A DNA stretch of 64,000 nucleotides from NCBI RefSeq assembly GCF_019703515.2, contig NC_059351.1, positions 19,431,501-19,495,500 of the forward strand. Direction: 5' to 3'. Every line of letters starts with the position of its first letter. Position 1 is the stretch's first letter. The DNA comes from Myxocyprinus asiaticus. Taxonomy: Eukaryota > Chordata > Actinopteri > Cypriniformes > Catostomidae. This document shows positions 1 through 12,124 of this stretch, one piece after another. Below the pieces are notes generated by a model. That model ran no database searches, was not told where the DNA came from, and was given only the letters and a program-made list of their open reading frames with translations. Position numbers and translations under genes: made by a program.

Positions 1-75
1 CAATAATAATAATAATTGTTACATTTATATAGCGCCTTTCCAGAACTCAAGAATACTTGACATTGTCAAATTTTG
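1..75 (-). mobile_element. 3' tail of an L2/CR1-type LINE (fragment)
   Basis: Read on the minus strand, this ends in a GGCGCTATATAAATGTAA stretch followed by an ATT-rich run. That is the usual 3' terminus of fish L2/CR1-group non-LTR retrotransposons. Only the tail lies here and no coding part is visible. The family is from memory of typical tails. Confidence 0.5.
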
Positions 76-85
76 CTAAATTTTT

Positions 86-126
86 AGAAGAAGAAGAAGA
101 AGAAGAAGAAGAAGAAGAAGAAGAAA
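86..126. repeat. (AAG)n microsatellite
   Basis: About 13 uninterrupted AAG units directly follow the LINE tail fragment. Confidence 0.95.
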
Positions 127-1184
127 AGACGAAGCATGTCTCAGTTTCTTTGTTTTACATGAGCAGGAAAATTCAGAATATTTGAATACTCTATGGAGCA
201 TTTAACTTTTATGGAGCCAGGGGTGTAAAGTAATTGAGTAAAAATACTTAAGTATTATCTTTTGGGATTTGTACTTTACTCGAGTTCAATTTAAACGGAA
301 TACTTGTACTTTTATTTTACCAAAGAAAAATTGTACTTTTTACTCCTTACAATTTTATTTCAACTTGAAAAGTACTCACTACTTTTTTGTAGAGCATTTT
401 CTTTCATCTTACTGGACTGAAGCCGCCTTTTCACTGCATCCAACAAACAACAGATGATAGACCAGAGGTCAGTCCTTTCAAATGGAGTAACATACGGCAG
501 CTGTGTGGAGTTCTGACCATCTGCAGAGGCGGAATTTCTGGTCTGATTTGAGCTTCGGATATGTTGAAATATTTGTGTGACTAGACCGCATGTGACCACC
601 CGACGTAATGTGATGTATTCATTCCAAATGATGAGCACGAAGTGAGAAACACTGATGTTTTTTTGTCCTAAACTTTTTTCTAAACTCCTGCTACTTCTAC
701 AGATTGGACAGTTATGAAGTCAAAAAATATCATTCATGTTGCAAATATATATAAAAACAAAAGTCTTTTGTAATTAAATGTGTAAATGTCATTTATTTCT
801 ACACTTGCCATCATATTTAAATCATATCTATGAATTTCTACTCCCTATTTGCTGAATTATTATTGTTGTTGTTGTTAGGCAACTATTAATTATAATAATA
901 ACTACAAAAACCAGCAATGATAATGATGATAATAATGATAATAAAAATAATGGAATCTGCGTACATATTAATTAAACATTATATTGAATTTATCCATCTG
1001 CTCGACAGCAAGGTTTGGTAGCAAACCTCAGAAAACAATTAACAAAACCAACAGCATTATTAACTTTCTTCAAAGCTTATTTTTTTAATTTTTTTAAATT
1101 TTTTCATCTTTCTCTATGTCTCAAGGAGTTGGGTGCTCTAACATCACAATTCGTGAGAGTGTCTCAGGGCACTGAAATGTCCAC

Positions 1185-1330
1185 TATGTGGCACTAAAAG
1201 AGAGTGAAATGTTAGCCCAAACTGATGAGTTTTTTAAGGTTAATGTTCTATCGAGATTTAAATAAACAAAACCAACCTCCCTACCCTAAACCTAAACCTG
1301 ACCGATAGACATGAAAAACAAAATTTCTGA
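1185..1330 (+). repeat. Interspersed repeat shared with 53655-53800
   Basis: The order ctaaaagagagt, then taatg-ctctat(c)ga, then cctccctaccctaaacc recurs at 53655-53800 in the same orientation with scattered substitutions. It is an unidentified family. The ccctaaacctaaacc part looks telomere-like, but the second copy shows it is just part of this repeat. Confidence 0.6.
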
Positions 1331-1979
1331 AGAAAACACACAATTTTGTGTGCTACTATGACACTTTCAGCTCACGTGTCGACTCATCTGCTCTTCAGGC
1401 CCTTTGTATCGCATATGCAACACTCTTTCAGTTGAGCTTCCGTGCAATTTGATCACACTCGAACAAGCTTTAAATGTAGTTTGTTGGTTATGTAATGCAA
1501 ACGCTAAAATGAGTCATGCGCTATACTATATGTCATAAGATAGCATTGTTTGAGGAACAGAGTGAAAAGTACAACCCCAGTTCCGAAAAAGTTGGGACAG
1601 TATGAAAAATGCTAATAAAAACAAAAAGGAGTGATTTGTAAATTATATTCTTGCTATATTGAAAGCACCACATCTACACATAATATGATGTTTTACCTTG
1701 TGAATTTTATTGTTTTTTTGAAAATATACAGTAATTCCAAATCAGATTATTGTAGCACGCTACAGAAAAGTTGAGACAGGGCAATTTAAGACTAACAACA
1801 ATTTGACAAGATGAAATAACAAGGCAATGTGAAACAGGAGATGTTAAACAGGTGATGCAATTGTGTCATTGTACTGTATAATGTATAAGGAGCCTCCAAA
1901 AAACGCCTAGTCCTTCAAAAGCAAGGATCGTTCAAGACTTGTCAATTTGCCAACAACTTCAGCAAATAATCTAGCACTT

Positions 1980-3935
1980 TGAGAACAATGTTCCAATATC
2001 ATGAACATTGGCTTGGGATAACTTTAGTAAACCTTTGTTAGTCAACACCACTCACCGCTGCATCCACAAATGCAAGTTAAGACTTTACTATGCAAAGCAG
2101 AAGCCCTACATCAACACTGTCCAGAAGCACTGCCAACTTCTCTGGGCTCGGTCTCATCTTAGATGGAAAGTAGAACAGTGGAACTGTGTTTTTCGTCCAA
2201 GGAGTCCTCATTTATAAAACGTTTTTGAAAAACACAAGCTGTTATTCGCATCAGGTCCAAAAGCCAGCGTCTGTATGGGCCAGGGGCAGTGTTGGGTAAG
2301 TTACTTTAAAAGTAACCCACTACTGATTACTAATTACTTTTGAATTTTTTAAATTAGATTACTTTACTAATTACTTCATCTGGAAAGAAATTAGATTACT
2401 AAATACTTTACTTTGAAGTTACTTCATAAAACCAATCAAACCTGCGATAAAACAAACAAATGTGACACTAATAGCTCTTTTAGTACTTTAATATTGACTG
2501 AAATATTAACCAAATTACAGCAATATGACAAAGACAGCAACTTGGCTAAAGAGATCCAATGCATTTCTAAAAATGCAACTTAACTTTCTTATCTCAAATA
2601 TTCTGTATTAATATCTTCAGGTATGTGTGTATGTGTGCGTGTGTCCGCTATCTACAACCTTCTTAGCTGTGTGTGGCATGTATGTGTGCAGTATGCTTGT
2701 TTACCTGTGTTTGTGTTGGTGTGAAAGACAGAAAAAGAATACTAATGAACTGAAACATTTCTGAAAACCCATTTGCAGACAGCTTTGATAGTAAAACCAT
2801 TGTGTATTTGAATGCTTGTTGTTTCTTTTCGGTGTGCATATACAGGTTTTCTTGTGTGTTGCATCATGCATATCTGCGTGCATGTATGTCTATTTGTGTG
2901 TGTACAAGTGCAGCATGTGTGTGTTTACACAACTTTATAGCGAGTGGATTATCTCCCTGCTTGTACTCGGACGAATTGAGTATCCTTTATCACTTGCGCA
3001 TCTGTAAAGCTATAGCATTGTGTTTGTGCTTTATTGTGTACAGTAAATAAAGAACATAAAAAGCTGTTTGCTTAGCTACGTCTTTTTTGAGACGCCGTTC
3101 TGCAAATGTTCCCAACTTGTGAGCGATATATCCCTCTGTCAGACGAGAACGAGCGCTGTTTTCCATCTACACCCAAAACCGATTGCCTCTCCTCCCGCGG
3201 CAGCTGCAGAGGGACACCCAAAGGAGATGCGCGAGGATGGGGCGGAGCGCGGATATTTAAGGAGGATTTGTCAGTGGCCCAGCCTTGAGTGCCTCAGCCA
3301 GGGGTGGGAGCATGCTGACACAGAGCTCACTGAGATTGATTGTAAGCGCATGAAAACGCTTCACTTTCGTTTCAATTTGAATAAACAACTACATTCCACT
3401 GCGTCCATAGTAACAAAACTCTCTCATCTGCCATCGCCTCGATACGTGTCCTCAATGCCATGGTGGTTTGTTAGAGTCCATGCTCATTAGCTGACACAGC
3501 AACACACGTAAAAGTACCAACATAGGAACGTAATACATGGGTAACTTGCACATCTGTGAGAACACCATGAATGCAGACAGATATATAAAAATTTTGAAGC
3601 AACATTTACTGCCATCCATCACCATCTTTTCCAGGGACGTCCCTGCATTTTCCAACATGACAACTTCAAACCACATACTGCCCGGATTACAAGTGCATGG
3701 CTGTGTTAGCAGGGAGTGCGGGTGCTAGATTGGCCTGCCTGCAGTCCTGAATCGAAAATGTATGGCGCATTATGAAGCGCATTAGATGGCAATGAAGACC
3801 CCGTTCAATTGTGCAGCTAAAGACCTACATAATGGATGAATGGGGGAAAATTCCACTTTCTAAACTCAACAAACTTGTGTCTTCAGTGCCCAAATGTTTA
3901 ATAAGTGTTATTAGAAGAAAGGTGATGTTTCACAG
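1980..3935 (+). pseudogene. Decayed Tc1-like transposase, split by an insertion
   Basis: The 5' segment (about 1990-2280) encodes an HKCKLRLYYAKQKPYINT-like stretch typical of the region before the first catalytic Asp of Tc1 transposases. The 3' segment (about 3538-3935) resumes with GNLHICENTMNADRYIK and later the remnant of the WPACSPDLSPIEN region near 3735-3760. The two halves fit together across a gap filled by unrelated sequence at 2286-3535. Stops and frameshifts occur throughout. The product would have been a cut-and-paste transposase; this copy is dead. Confidence 0.75.
2286..3535. mobile_element. Unclassified insertion inside the Tc1-like element
   Basis: The left boundary starts CAGTGTTGGGTAAGTTACTT, the common terminus of a fish DNA-transposon family rich in taattact. 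No matching inverted end is visible at the right, where Tc1 sequence resumes at atgggtaacttgcac (about 3535). The interior has a GT-rich part (2620-2940) and a GC-richer part (3090-3330) with short open frames I cannot identify. It may be one truncated element or two insertions side by side. Confidence 0.5.
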
Positions 3936-4639
3936 TGGTAAACACTCGACTGTCCCAACTTTTATGAAGCATGTTGCAATCATCTGAATTGAAATGACTG
4001 TACATTTTCAAAAAAACTATGAAATTCACAGGGTAAAACATCATATAATGTGTAGTTGTAGAGCTTTCAATATAGCAAAGGGTGATTATAATTTACAAAT
4101 CACTCATTTTTCATACTGCGCCAACTTTATCAGAACTGGAGTTGTAAGTGTTTATGAACTGATAATCTGCCCTTTTACTCATGATTTGAGTGAAAGGGGA
4201 TAAAGATCGTTATTGTTTTAGCATCTCTAGTGTTCATTACACTAGGAAATTGCTGTGATATGTACAACAGGCCACATAAAAAACATTTTGCCAAAACTTT
4301 GTTATTGTAACATGATTCTATGACCAGGTTGCGAATGCCACTAAGGGAGAAATATGACAGACATCAGAGACAGTAAAAAAAGCTACTTAAACCAATCAAA
4401 TTTAACAACATCCTCTCTCACACAATCTCCTCTCTTGATTTCATTCTAGCTAGGAAAAAAGTTACTTTTTACTTTTTTTAAAAACTTAAGTACAATTTAA
4501 TGTGAAGACTTTTTTTACTTTCAATCAAGTATGTTTTTGGCTAGATACCTGGACTTTTAATTGAGTAAAATTTTTATTTAGTATCCATACTTTCACTTAA
4601 GTATAATTTCGGAGTACTTTTTATACCCTTGTATGTAGT

Positions 4640-5150
4640 ATTAGAATTTTGTTCTGGAATAAAGTCTTAACCAGATAATTACCTTAACCGTTGGTTTGGA
4701 TATATGTGGTCAACTTTAACAGATGGATAGACAAGCTCTGACGTGAAATCTTCACTTCAGGTCAGGAATTTAATATCGTGCTCAGGTTTAGGCTATACAT
4801 GAGTACATAGGAATAACGTGTGAATTGTTTGAATCATTAACATAGACATTTCAAGAAGTGTAAAGTGTATATGATGCCATGTCTTGATTAATGTTACACT
4901 TGACAAGCTAGACGCACACAATTAACAGAGACTACAAACAGAGTCGAAACCGCACCCATCTGATTTGAAATCACACCATGCGCATTTTCATTCATAAGTT
5001 TCACACTTTAGAAATTTTGCATGCACAGATTCATAAGTTTGTTGTAATTTTGGATATGTTTATTTAAAATGTCACTTTATCCTTGTGCTTCTTGGATAAT
5101 CAGTCAAACAAATATTTTTTATATTATTCGGATGAAACTGTTATTCGTTT
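4640..5150. other. Unassigned AT-rich DNA
   Basis: Nothing codes here. A segment at 4655-4715 (centred on ttaaccagataattacctta) recurs inverted and diverged at 15145-15205, so part of this is an old unnamed repeat. Confidence 0.4.
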
Positions 5151-5206
5151 TGAAGTCATTATTCGTGTCTTTCCGAATACGGTATTCGGCTTCGGGCACA
5201 TCTCTA
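5120..5206 (-). mobile_element. One end of a hAT-like element (fragment)
   Basis: Read in reverse it opens TAGAGATGTGCCCGAAGCC and continues through gaataccgtattcgg. TAGAGATG-type ends are typical of several vertebrate hAT families. No partner end was found nearby, so no boundary or target duplication can be given. Confidence 0.35.
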
Positions 5207-5404
5207 GTCTCAGGTGATCCAAATTTAAATTTTGTCTCATTAGGTAGTTGCCCACGTAGACAGCAAGACAGCTCACAAGGTTTTAGAACATAGCAAATTT
5301 TTATTCTGAGTGTCTATTTGCACCCCATTGTAAATAGAATCTGCCACACAGTGCAGCTATTTGCACCCCAATAGTCTGTTGAAACCACAGGACAAACAAA
5401 CCAA

Positions 5405-5500
5405 CAGATGCTTCTGCAGTGGCATGGGGTGTAAAGCCTGTGTGTGAAAGTGCACTGTTGTCCTAACGACTGTGGTTCAAATCCGCCTTTTGTCCCACTC
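5405..5500 (+). repeat. Possible tRNA-derived SINE head
   Basis: A good B-box match, GGTTCAAATCC, lies at 5474-5484, with a weak A-box-like agtggcatgg about 55 bp upstream. That spacing suits an RNA polymerase III tRNA-type promoter. A clear SINE body and tail were not recognised, so this is tentative. Confidence 0.3.
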
Positions 5501-5829
5501 TTTTTCCCATCCGATTTCCTGATTTCACTCTTAATATTTCCTTTAACACTACTTAAAATAATAGATAAAAATGAATATAAATGTTGATTTTAATTGCAGT
5601 GATTTGGTGAATGTCGAGGAGTGCAAAGAAGGGTTCGTTCCGGAGGCGGGGTCTGTCAATCGCACTCGTTCATGTGTGAAACCATGGTTACTGTAGTAAA
5701 ACCAAGGTTATTTTTTCTAAGGTAAGGTTAAGGATATGTTTAGGAGTAGAGGTTAATGTAGTGTGTCTGTGGGACTCTAAATAAACACAATAAACACACT
5801 GCAGTGATACTATACTATGCTAGTATTTA

Positions 5830-6005
5830 AAAATGGGTGCAAATAGTCTCTGACACTATTTGCACCAGGGTACTATTAGTATCTACCATTATTTGCACCA
5901 GGGTTGGGGTGCAAATAATATCTGCCACTATTTGCACTGGGGTGTAAATTGCAAATACCATTATTTGACCAGGGTGCAAATAGCATCTGCCATTTTTATT
6001 TGCAA
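5830..6005. repeat. Degenerate tandem array of palindromic ~45-bp units
   Basis: Gggtgcaaatag, atctgccactatt and tttgcaccagggt alternate about four times. Each unit is nearly self-complementary (TGCAAATAnn...nnTATTTGCA), so every repeat could form a hairpin. Related single motifs occur upstream at 5315-5380, which suggests a wider repeat. Confidence 0.7.
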
Positions 6006-7295
6006 GTGTGATGATGTAAAATAACTCCATTGTGTCAGTGTGTCTCTTTGGTCATTACTGTCTTTGTTTTACCATGGTTTTTTCTTCCTTTACGATAATT
6101 ACATCGCTGTTTACTGCCTAGAAGTTTAGCAACTCCCTCTGTGAGATCCTTCTAAATACCAAGGGCATTGAGATACAGACACCAGACGAAACAAAGAGAA
6201 TAAATATTCTGTATATTAATTTGCTTATTTAAAATTCAGTGGCCTTATCTCTCAGCAAAACATCTGAATACAAAAGACTGCGGAAGATTAACCTTGTTGA
6301 ATTGTTTTAAAGTGCTTTAATGTCATTATCTTGCTGTAGGTGTAATACTGTAAATTCTCTTTGAAGGAAATGAAGCAGCGAGAGCATGTTTGGAATTAAT
6401 GGAATCCTGGTAATATTGATGTATGATAGAATGTGGGATTTGACAGATGGCGTTAGTTCTGGATGCTGTACATGTTTGATGACTATAAACACAAGAAAAG
6501 AGGACTCAAGAAACCAGTCATGTACACTGCGAATGAAATAGAGAAAATGAAATCTTATTCTTTTTACACAAGAATTCAACATTTTTATTGTCTCATTTCA
6601 GTTGTGTATGTTCAAATACAGCTACAGCAGAGGAAAAGATTATCGGCAAATAACTTGGTTGAAGGTGGATAATTCACAACTTCATATAATTAATCAGCAG
6701 AAATCATGTCTTGTCAACATATGTGTTGTGTTCTTCAATTTAAAAATATATCTGACCTCTTTCTATCTGAGTCCTGTATTATTTTAGAATCCCGTATTAT
6801 TTCTTCTCCCGCTGTGCTCAAGCAGAACATCATCAGCATCCCACCGCTGCTGGTGCGTGCTGGAGGTGAACGGGCAGCGCGGGACTCGCGTCACTATTGA
6901 TCAAACTCTAACAGGCAGTAGAGTGGCAGAATTTTGGCCAGCTGAGTAGAGCATCTGTGACACATCCACAGCTGCTTACAGCAGGGTAAATAAGGACAGG
7001 AGCATTTACGTGTGAGTGTGTTGGTAGAATATGGCGCTAACAACACTAAGGTTATGGTTTTGTTTCCCAGGGAACACGTATACTGATAAAATCACAACAT
7101 AAACTTTTATTTGATGCAAATAAATTGACAAAAAGACAAAGGTACAAGACTGTGTACTTAACGTCTTTAATGAGGGAATGAACTACAATCCCATGAAGCA
7201 TTACGAATAACGTAATCAGATAAAAAACAATGGAAAAATATAAAACTATTAATTTGAAGTTGTTGATTATAACCCTAGAACAAATATATATATTT
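6006..7295. other. Non-coding stretch without recognised repeats
   Basis: Only short frames with ordinary AT-rich composition are present. A GC-richer patch at 6810-6890 stands out slightly, but its translation matches nothing I recognise. Confidence 0.4.
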
Positions 7296-7296
7296 A

Positions 7297-8575
7297 AAGG
7301 TATAGTTCACCCAAAAATGAAATTTCTCTCATCATTTACTGACCCTCATGTCATCCCAGATGTATATGACTTTCTTTCTTCAGCAGAACACAAACAAGGA
7401 TTTCTAGAAGAATATCTCAGCTCTGTAGATCCATACAATGTAAGTGAATGGTGATCAGGCCTTTGTAGCTCCAAAAATCACATAAAGAAAACACAGAAGT
7501 AATCCATAAGGCTCCAGTGGTTATTTGGTTAATGCACATCGTGCATTATATTCAAAGTCTCTTGAAGCCATACAATAGCTTTGCGAATCGCAAAAGGATG
7601 CATTAAAAGGTAAAAATACTCTCTGCATGGGCAGCACATTTCATGGACTGAGCGATGCTCAGTTGTTGACACAAGCGCTATTTAGAAGCATATTAAAACT
7701 CCTGTGAACTAGCCTACAGACCAAAACTCCAAGTTCTTCCAGCAGTTTCGCAAAAATAAAATCCAGAGGGTTTTATAGTGTAATATAACTATTATTATTA
7801 TTAACAATATTAACAACAATAATAATATATTACAAATTAGAATAATATTTAAATTGACTGATTAATGTAACATCCTATCACAAATAAAGTGAACACAAAA
7901 AAGATCCACTAAAGAATCCATTCCACATTCCAGGTCAACATACAATTTAAAAAACAAAAATGTAAACTGACTTATTTGAGGATCAGCACTGTTTATCTTC
8001 ACAAATAAATGGCTTTATGTTCAAATTATTTGAGGCACTTTTATACTTATTTAATAATGCATTTGGTAATTTGGCAACAGTTTTTTGAAGTCCTATGAGT
8101 AAAATATGATAAATATCGCAATATATTGTAGTTTTGAATCACAATACACCAAAAATGAAGAATCACAATTATATCATATCGTGACCTAGATATCGAGGTA
8201 ATATCGTATAGCCAGTTACCTTGTGATTCCCACCCTTAGTGGGTGAGAAACAGATCAAAATGTAAGTTCTTTTTTTTACTCTAAATCTCCACTTTCACTT
8301 TTACATCTGAAAGTCACATGTGGTGCCTGTTCAGTTTCACTTTCACATCTGAAAGTTAAAGTTAAATTAGAGATTTAGAGTAAAAAAATATTTAAATATT
8401 GTTCTGTTTCCTCACCCACACCTATTATATCTCTTCTGAAGTTATGGATTTAACCACTGTCTTATGGATTACTTTTATGTTTCCTTATGTGATTTTGGGG
8501 GCTAAAAATGTCTGATTACCATTCACTTGCATTGTATGGACCTACAGAGCTGAGATATTGAAGCATTTACCCATG
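7297..8575 (+). mobile_element. TTAA-type fold-back element, left end intact, right end lost
   Basis: It begins TTTAAAGGTATAGTTCACCC, matching the termini of the complete element at 36085-36942. The inner sequence (ctccagtggtt, gctccaaaaatcacat near 7470-7530) reappears inverted near 8495-8540 (gattttgggggcta, attaccattcacttgca). The expected GGTGAACTATCCCTTTAA right end is absent. A small internal inverted pair sits at about 8255-8400 (taaatctc-cactttcac and its complement). Confidence 0.55.
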
Positions 8576-9115
8576 TTTCCATTGATCATGGTATAAATAA
8601 TTGGCATGAAGTTTCGATATTTTCGTGCAAGCATGCGCTAAGTCTAGGTGCAGATGGGTTTGTCAAAATCATGTGCGCAAAGGTTCTTCTCTGGTTATTG
8701 TAACATCAGCGTCCTATTATATAGTCCATTCCCTGTCAAGCACCAGCGATATATAAACAAAGACAGCATATTCATAAGAAGTTAGTAGTGAAAATGAACT
8801 ATGTAATAAATAAGAATAATATAAATATAGACTTACTTTCTTTTGTGCATTAACTGTGTCTTGTTAAATGTCAAGCATTTTTCTATGACAGTGACAAGCT
8901 CCTTTTATATGCATGGAAAATGAGATTCTCGTCAGGACTTGGATGTAGGCTCTGTTAATTAAAGAGGAAGTTATTAATAATTAAATTCATCTACTGACAC
9001 ACAAATCATGGTGTGATTGTATTGGCCTTTCACGTTAAGCTGTGGATTTTTGCACACACTTCACTTCTACCCATCGATTTTGCAGTTTCAGTTTTTAAAT
9101 TAAAATTAAACTTCA
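8576..9115. other. Non-coding stretch
   Basis: AT-rich sequence with no open frame, tandem repeat or element end that I recognise. Confidence 0.35.
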
Positions 9116-9235
9116 AACCAGGGCCGTCCTTAGGGCGGTGCAACTCGGTGCACCAGGCCTGCACTTCGGCGGGGGGCCTCATGGCGATTGCTACATACCC
9201 CCGACAACAGGCAGGAAACATCACTCAATGACAAC
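9116..9235 (+). repeat. Possible hAT-like terminus with GC-rich start
   Basis: CCAGGGCCGTCCTTAGG followed by a G-rich run is out of character with the AT-rich neighbourhood and looks like the start of a DNA-transposon end. No partner end was found. Confidence 0.25.
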
Positions 9236-9584
9236 AGGTGGGAAAAAAACAGTACAAATTTGATCATAAATACAGCTGTAAATATAAACATAAAAATAAT
9301 AATTGAAAAATAAACCATGACCTCTAGAAAGTTTAACACAAATTTTATCAATATTTGTTTCATAAAATGGCTACAACTCTGATCGTCAGGCACATAATTT
9401 GATGTTGCACTATATTTTCAGAGTTTGGACATTAAGTTTAATACCAACTGCTGGTGGAATCTCCAAACTGCAAACTGAGTTTAGACTTTGCACTGAAAAC
9501 AGACCTGCTACTGAAACATCTTTGCGCAATAACCTATTTCTCAGGAAAATAGCAAATTGCGCTTTGTGCCACTACATTAATGCT

Positions 9585-10020
9585 ACCTTCATGTGCTATC
9601 AGAATTATCCTTCTTCCCACTTCTGAAGTGGTAATTATGAGTACGTTCAAGTCCTTTGTTGTTGGAAAAAATGTTCATTCATATATATTTCATGAGGAAC
9701 TTTTATTTTGACACCATAAAATATATTACTTAGTCTGCTGACAATAATGGAATTTTGGTCAAATACAAGCTATTTTGACAGTGTAAAAATGTACAACATA
9801 CATCAAATAGTTGCAAATAAACTTGACCAAAACGGTAAGCGCTAACAATTAGCTGTATTTAGAAATATGTATAAAACCTGTCATTCACTACAGAAACTGT
9901 ACTCTCCTCTGCCATGTTGAAAGTTTAGGACTCCTCCCATCTCGGCAACTCGGGTGCAACTTCCAAGTTGGAAACTCGTATTTACAATAATTCCAATAGC
10001 ACATGAAGCCAGCATAACAT
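9585..10020. repeat. Possible small fold-back element
   Basis: Ccttcatgtgctatcagaattat near 9588 is mirrored by ataattccaatagcacatgaag near 9985-10007. The outer parts (cacttctgaagtggtaatta, and the accttccaagttggaaactcg-like stretch) are also roughly complementary. The arms are short and diverged. Confidence 0.35.
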
Positions 10021-10183
10021 TCAATACACACACAGTTTGTGCACATACAACCAAAGATAGCACAAACACTCCCACCTATGCCTACAGTCACGAAAATAAA
10101 GCCCAAAATTTTAAGCCATTTTGCTTGTCAAGTAAATATTTTGTTTTAAGATTATGTTTGGATATTTTTTTACTGGAAAACAA

Positions 10184-10225
10184 GACAAAAAACAAAACAA
10201 AAACAAAACAAAAATAAAAAACAAA
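10184..10225. repeat. (AAAAC)n low-complexity run
   Basis: Repeated aaaac units grading into aaaat. Confidence 0.8.
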
Positions 10226-10307
10226 TACTAATTATGAAATTGAATTATTTTGCAGTGCATCATATTATTTCTAACATTTATTAAGTATTTTAGTTAATGT
10301 CATTCAC

Positions 10308-10395
10308 ACAGGCCCGTTACCACAATATACACTGAGGGGGACAAGTCCCCCCCAATAATCAGATATGGCCAGATTGTCCCCCCCCAAATAATTGA
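10308..10395 (+). repeat. Interspersed repeat shared with 52193-52330
   Basis: Ggcccgttaccacaatatacactgaggggg and a C-rich follow-up resemble ggccataaccaccataaacattgaggggg at 52193. They are two diverged copies of an unnamed element end in the same orientation. Confidence 0.45.
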
Positions 10396-10607
10396 TATAC
10401 TTGTTGCTGTTCTGCTGCAGTTCATTATGCACCACTGTTTAATTGTCATTAAGATGTTGCAGGAATAACATGATGGTTTAAAAAAGTAATATTTTTAGCA
10501 TGCACAGTAGTCTAACATTGCTCGTCAATGTCGTTTGAGATTTGAGACTCAAATTTAAGAAGCTGAGCGGGAACCTCGTGGATTATTCCAGTGCCACGCA
10601 GCACGCA

Positions 10608-12120
10608 TGCATCAAGTCAAGTCATTTTTAACGCACATCGTTTCAAAGCAACTTTACAGAAAATCATGCATTAACAAAAAAATGAAACTATAATATCTAT
10701 AAAGTCTTAGAGTGCTCATTGTGTAGTTTGATTAAATATGATTGTAAATTGTATATAAAAATTAAATAATAATTGCATTTAGAACTGTCTGAGCAAGCTG
10801 AAGGGGACTGTGGCAAGGAACACAAAACTCCATAAAATGTTGGTTAATGGAGAAAAACAATCTTGCGAGAAACCAGGCTCACTGTGGGGGCCAGTGCCCC
10901 TCTGGCTAACCAGCATGAATATAATGCCAATATTAGTTATTTATGTGCAGTGCAGGTCATGGTTTAAGATTAGTAAACTAAGTAAGTATTAAGGTCCAGT
11001 TTAAAATATATTTATTTTTTATGAACTGTAAGATTAATGACTAATGTCTTTGAAGTCCATCCTGGATTAACTGCAGAAGTTCTATAGATGCATTGTCCTT
11101 TGTTAGTTGGCTGATAAAGGCTTTTGTTGGCAATTAAATGATAGCCTATGTATTCCATTTCAAGAGTGTAGTCCATTAATAGACAAAGGTGATGCAGGCA
11201 GAGATCAATGTGATGCATCGCAGTTCAACGGGTAGGTCATTCTGGTGAGGTTCGGTGGGGTCCATCCTAAGTCTGAGGTTAAGGCAGTGGCATATGAAGT
11301 ATCCAATGTCTTACAGTTGGAGTTGGCATCAGTTCATCCTCTGAAGTCAAAAGACTGAAGTGATATCTGGCTAGCACCGGCTGTAGTTTGTCGTCATCAC
11401 TCAACGAAACGTAGCAGTGGAGTCTGAGACCAAGCAGGAACAGAGCTGGATCTGGCTGGCTCTGGTAACCTTGGGATATGAATCCCGTAGTTGAGACATG
11501 GAAACAAATAGAATAATATTAGTGTAGATGCCATTCAATTTTATGCAGAGTTATAGATCAAGATAGATGTTTCTGGTTCAGACAGACCTAACTAAAGCAG
11601 CCTAATTTTGAGTTGATGGATAAATTAGGTGTATGCCTGGCTAAATAGAAGAGTCTTTAGTCTAGACTTAAACTGAGTGAGGGTGTCTGTGTCCCGAACA
11701 GTGTTAGGGAGACTATTCCATAGTTTAGGAGCCAAATAGGAAAAGGATTTACCTACTCTTGTGGATTTTGATATTCTAGGAACTATTAACAAGCCAGAAT
11801 TTTGTGATCATAATGAACGTGATGGAATATAGCATGTCAGAATGTCACTTACGTACTGTGGAGCTAGACCATTCAGAGCTTTGTATGTAGTTAACATAAT
11901 TTTAAAATTAATACGAAATTTAACAGGTAGCCAATGTAACAACGATAAAATGGGGCTAATATGATCATATTTCTTGGTTCTAGTCAGCACTCTGTCAGCT
12001 GCATTTTGAACCAATTGAAGTGTATTTATTGAACTTGATGGACATTCTCCCAGTAATGCATTACAATAATCTAGTCTTGAGGTCATGAATGCATTAATTA
12101 GTTTTCCAGGCAGCTCATTA
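10608..12120 (-). mobile_element. L2-like LINE, 3' portion
   Basis: On the minus strand, coding sequence for the C-terminal end of a reverse-transcriptase protein (12120 to about 11810) is followed by a long 3' region. That region ends near 10608 in a gctttgaaac...tgacttgacttga tail. The direction, the SRLDYCNALL protein signature and this tail fit the L2 group. The 5' end is cut off abruptly where Gmr1-like integrase sequence begins (about 12121), so the LINE was truncated or broken there. No clear target duplication was found. Confidence 0.7.
11808..12120 (-). pseudogene. C-terminal end of an L2-type LINE reverse-transcriptase protein
   Basis: The open frame contains AFMTSRLDYCNALLG, then LQLVQNAADRVLTRTKKYDHI, then LHWLPVKFRINFKIMLTTYKALNGLAPQY (given here in parts). 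This order is the hallmark C-terminal region of L2/CR1 ORF2, downstream of the reverse transcriptase core. The upstream end of the open frame (12121-12281) runs into antisense integrase sequence and is not part of the gene. The endonuclease and polymerase core are missing. Confidence 0.75.
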
Positions 12121-12124
12121 TAAC

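Larger units (their letters stand above)
1572..4144 (+). mobile_element. Tc1/mariner-like transposon (TTGGGAC-type ends)
   Basis: The ends are inverted repeats of about 40 bp. The left begins CAACCCCAGTTCCG and the right, read in reverse, CAACTCCAGTTCTG; both continue to an agt(a)tgaaaaatg segment. TA lies on each side (1570-1571 and 4145-4146), the standard Tc1/mariner target duplication. Between the ends are decayed pieces of a DDE transposase. The element sits inside the hAT-like element at 218-4631, so it is younger than that element, and is itself interrupted at about 2286-3535. Confidence 0.82.
218..4631. mobile_element. hAT-like DNA transposon, non-autonomous, carrying nested insertions
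   Basis: The left end CAGGGGTGTAAAGTA and the right end TACTTTTTATACCCTTG are imperfect inverted repeats, followed inward by acttaag-type sequence on both sides. The flanks tatggagc (210-217) and tatgtagt (4632-4639) agree at 6 of 8 positions, as expected of an old 8-bp hAT target duplication. No hAT transposase is visible in the host arms (218-1571 and 4145-4631). More than half of the length is a nested Tc1-like element. hAT assignment is by TIR style and TSD length. Confidence 0.7.

Noticed and set aside
1275..1310. Interstitial telomere repeat (ccctaaacctaaacc)
   Set aside because: The motif is short, of the plant-like type, and recurs inside a longer interspersed repeat at 53745-53770.
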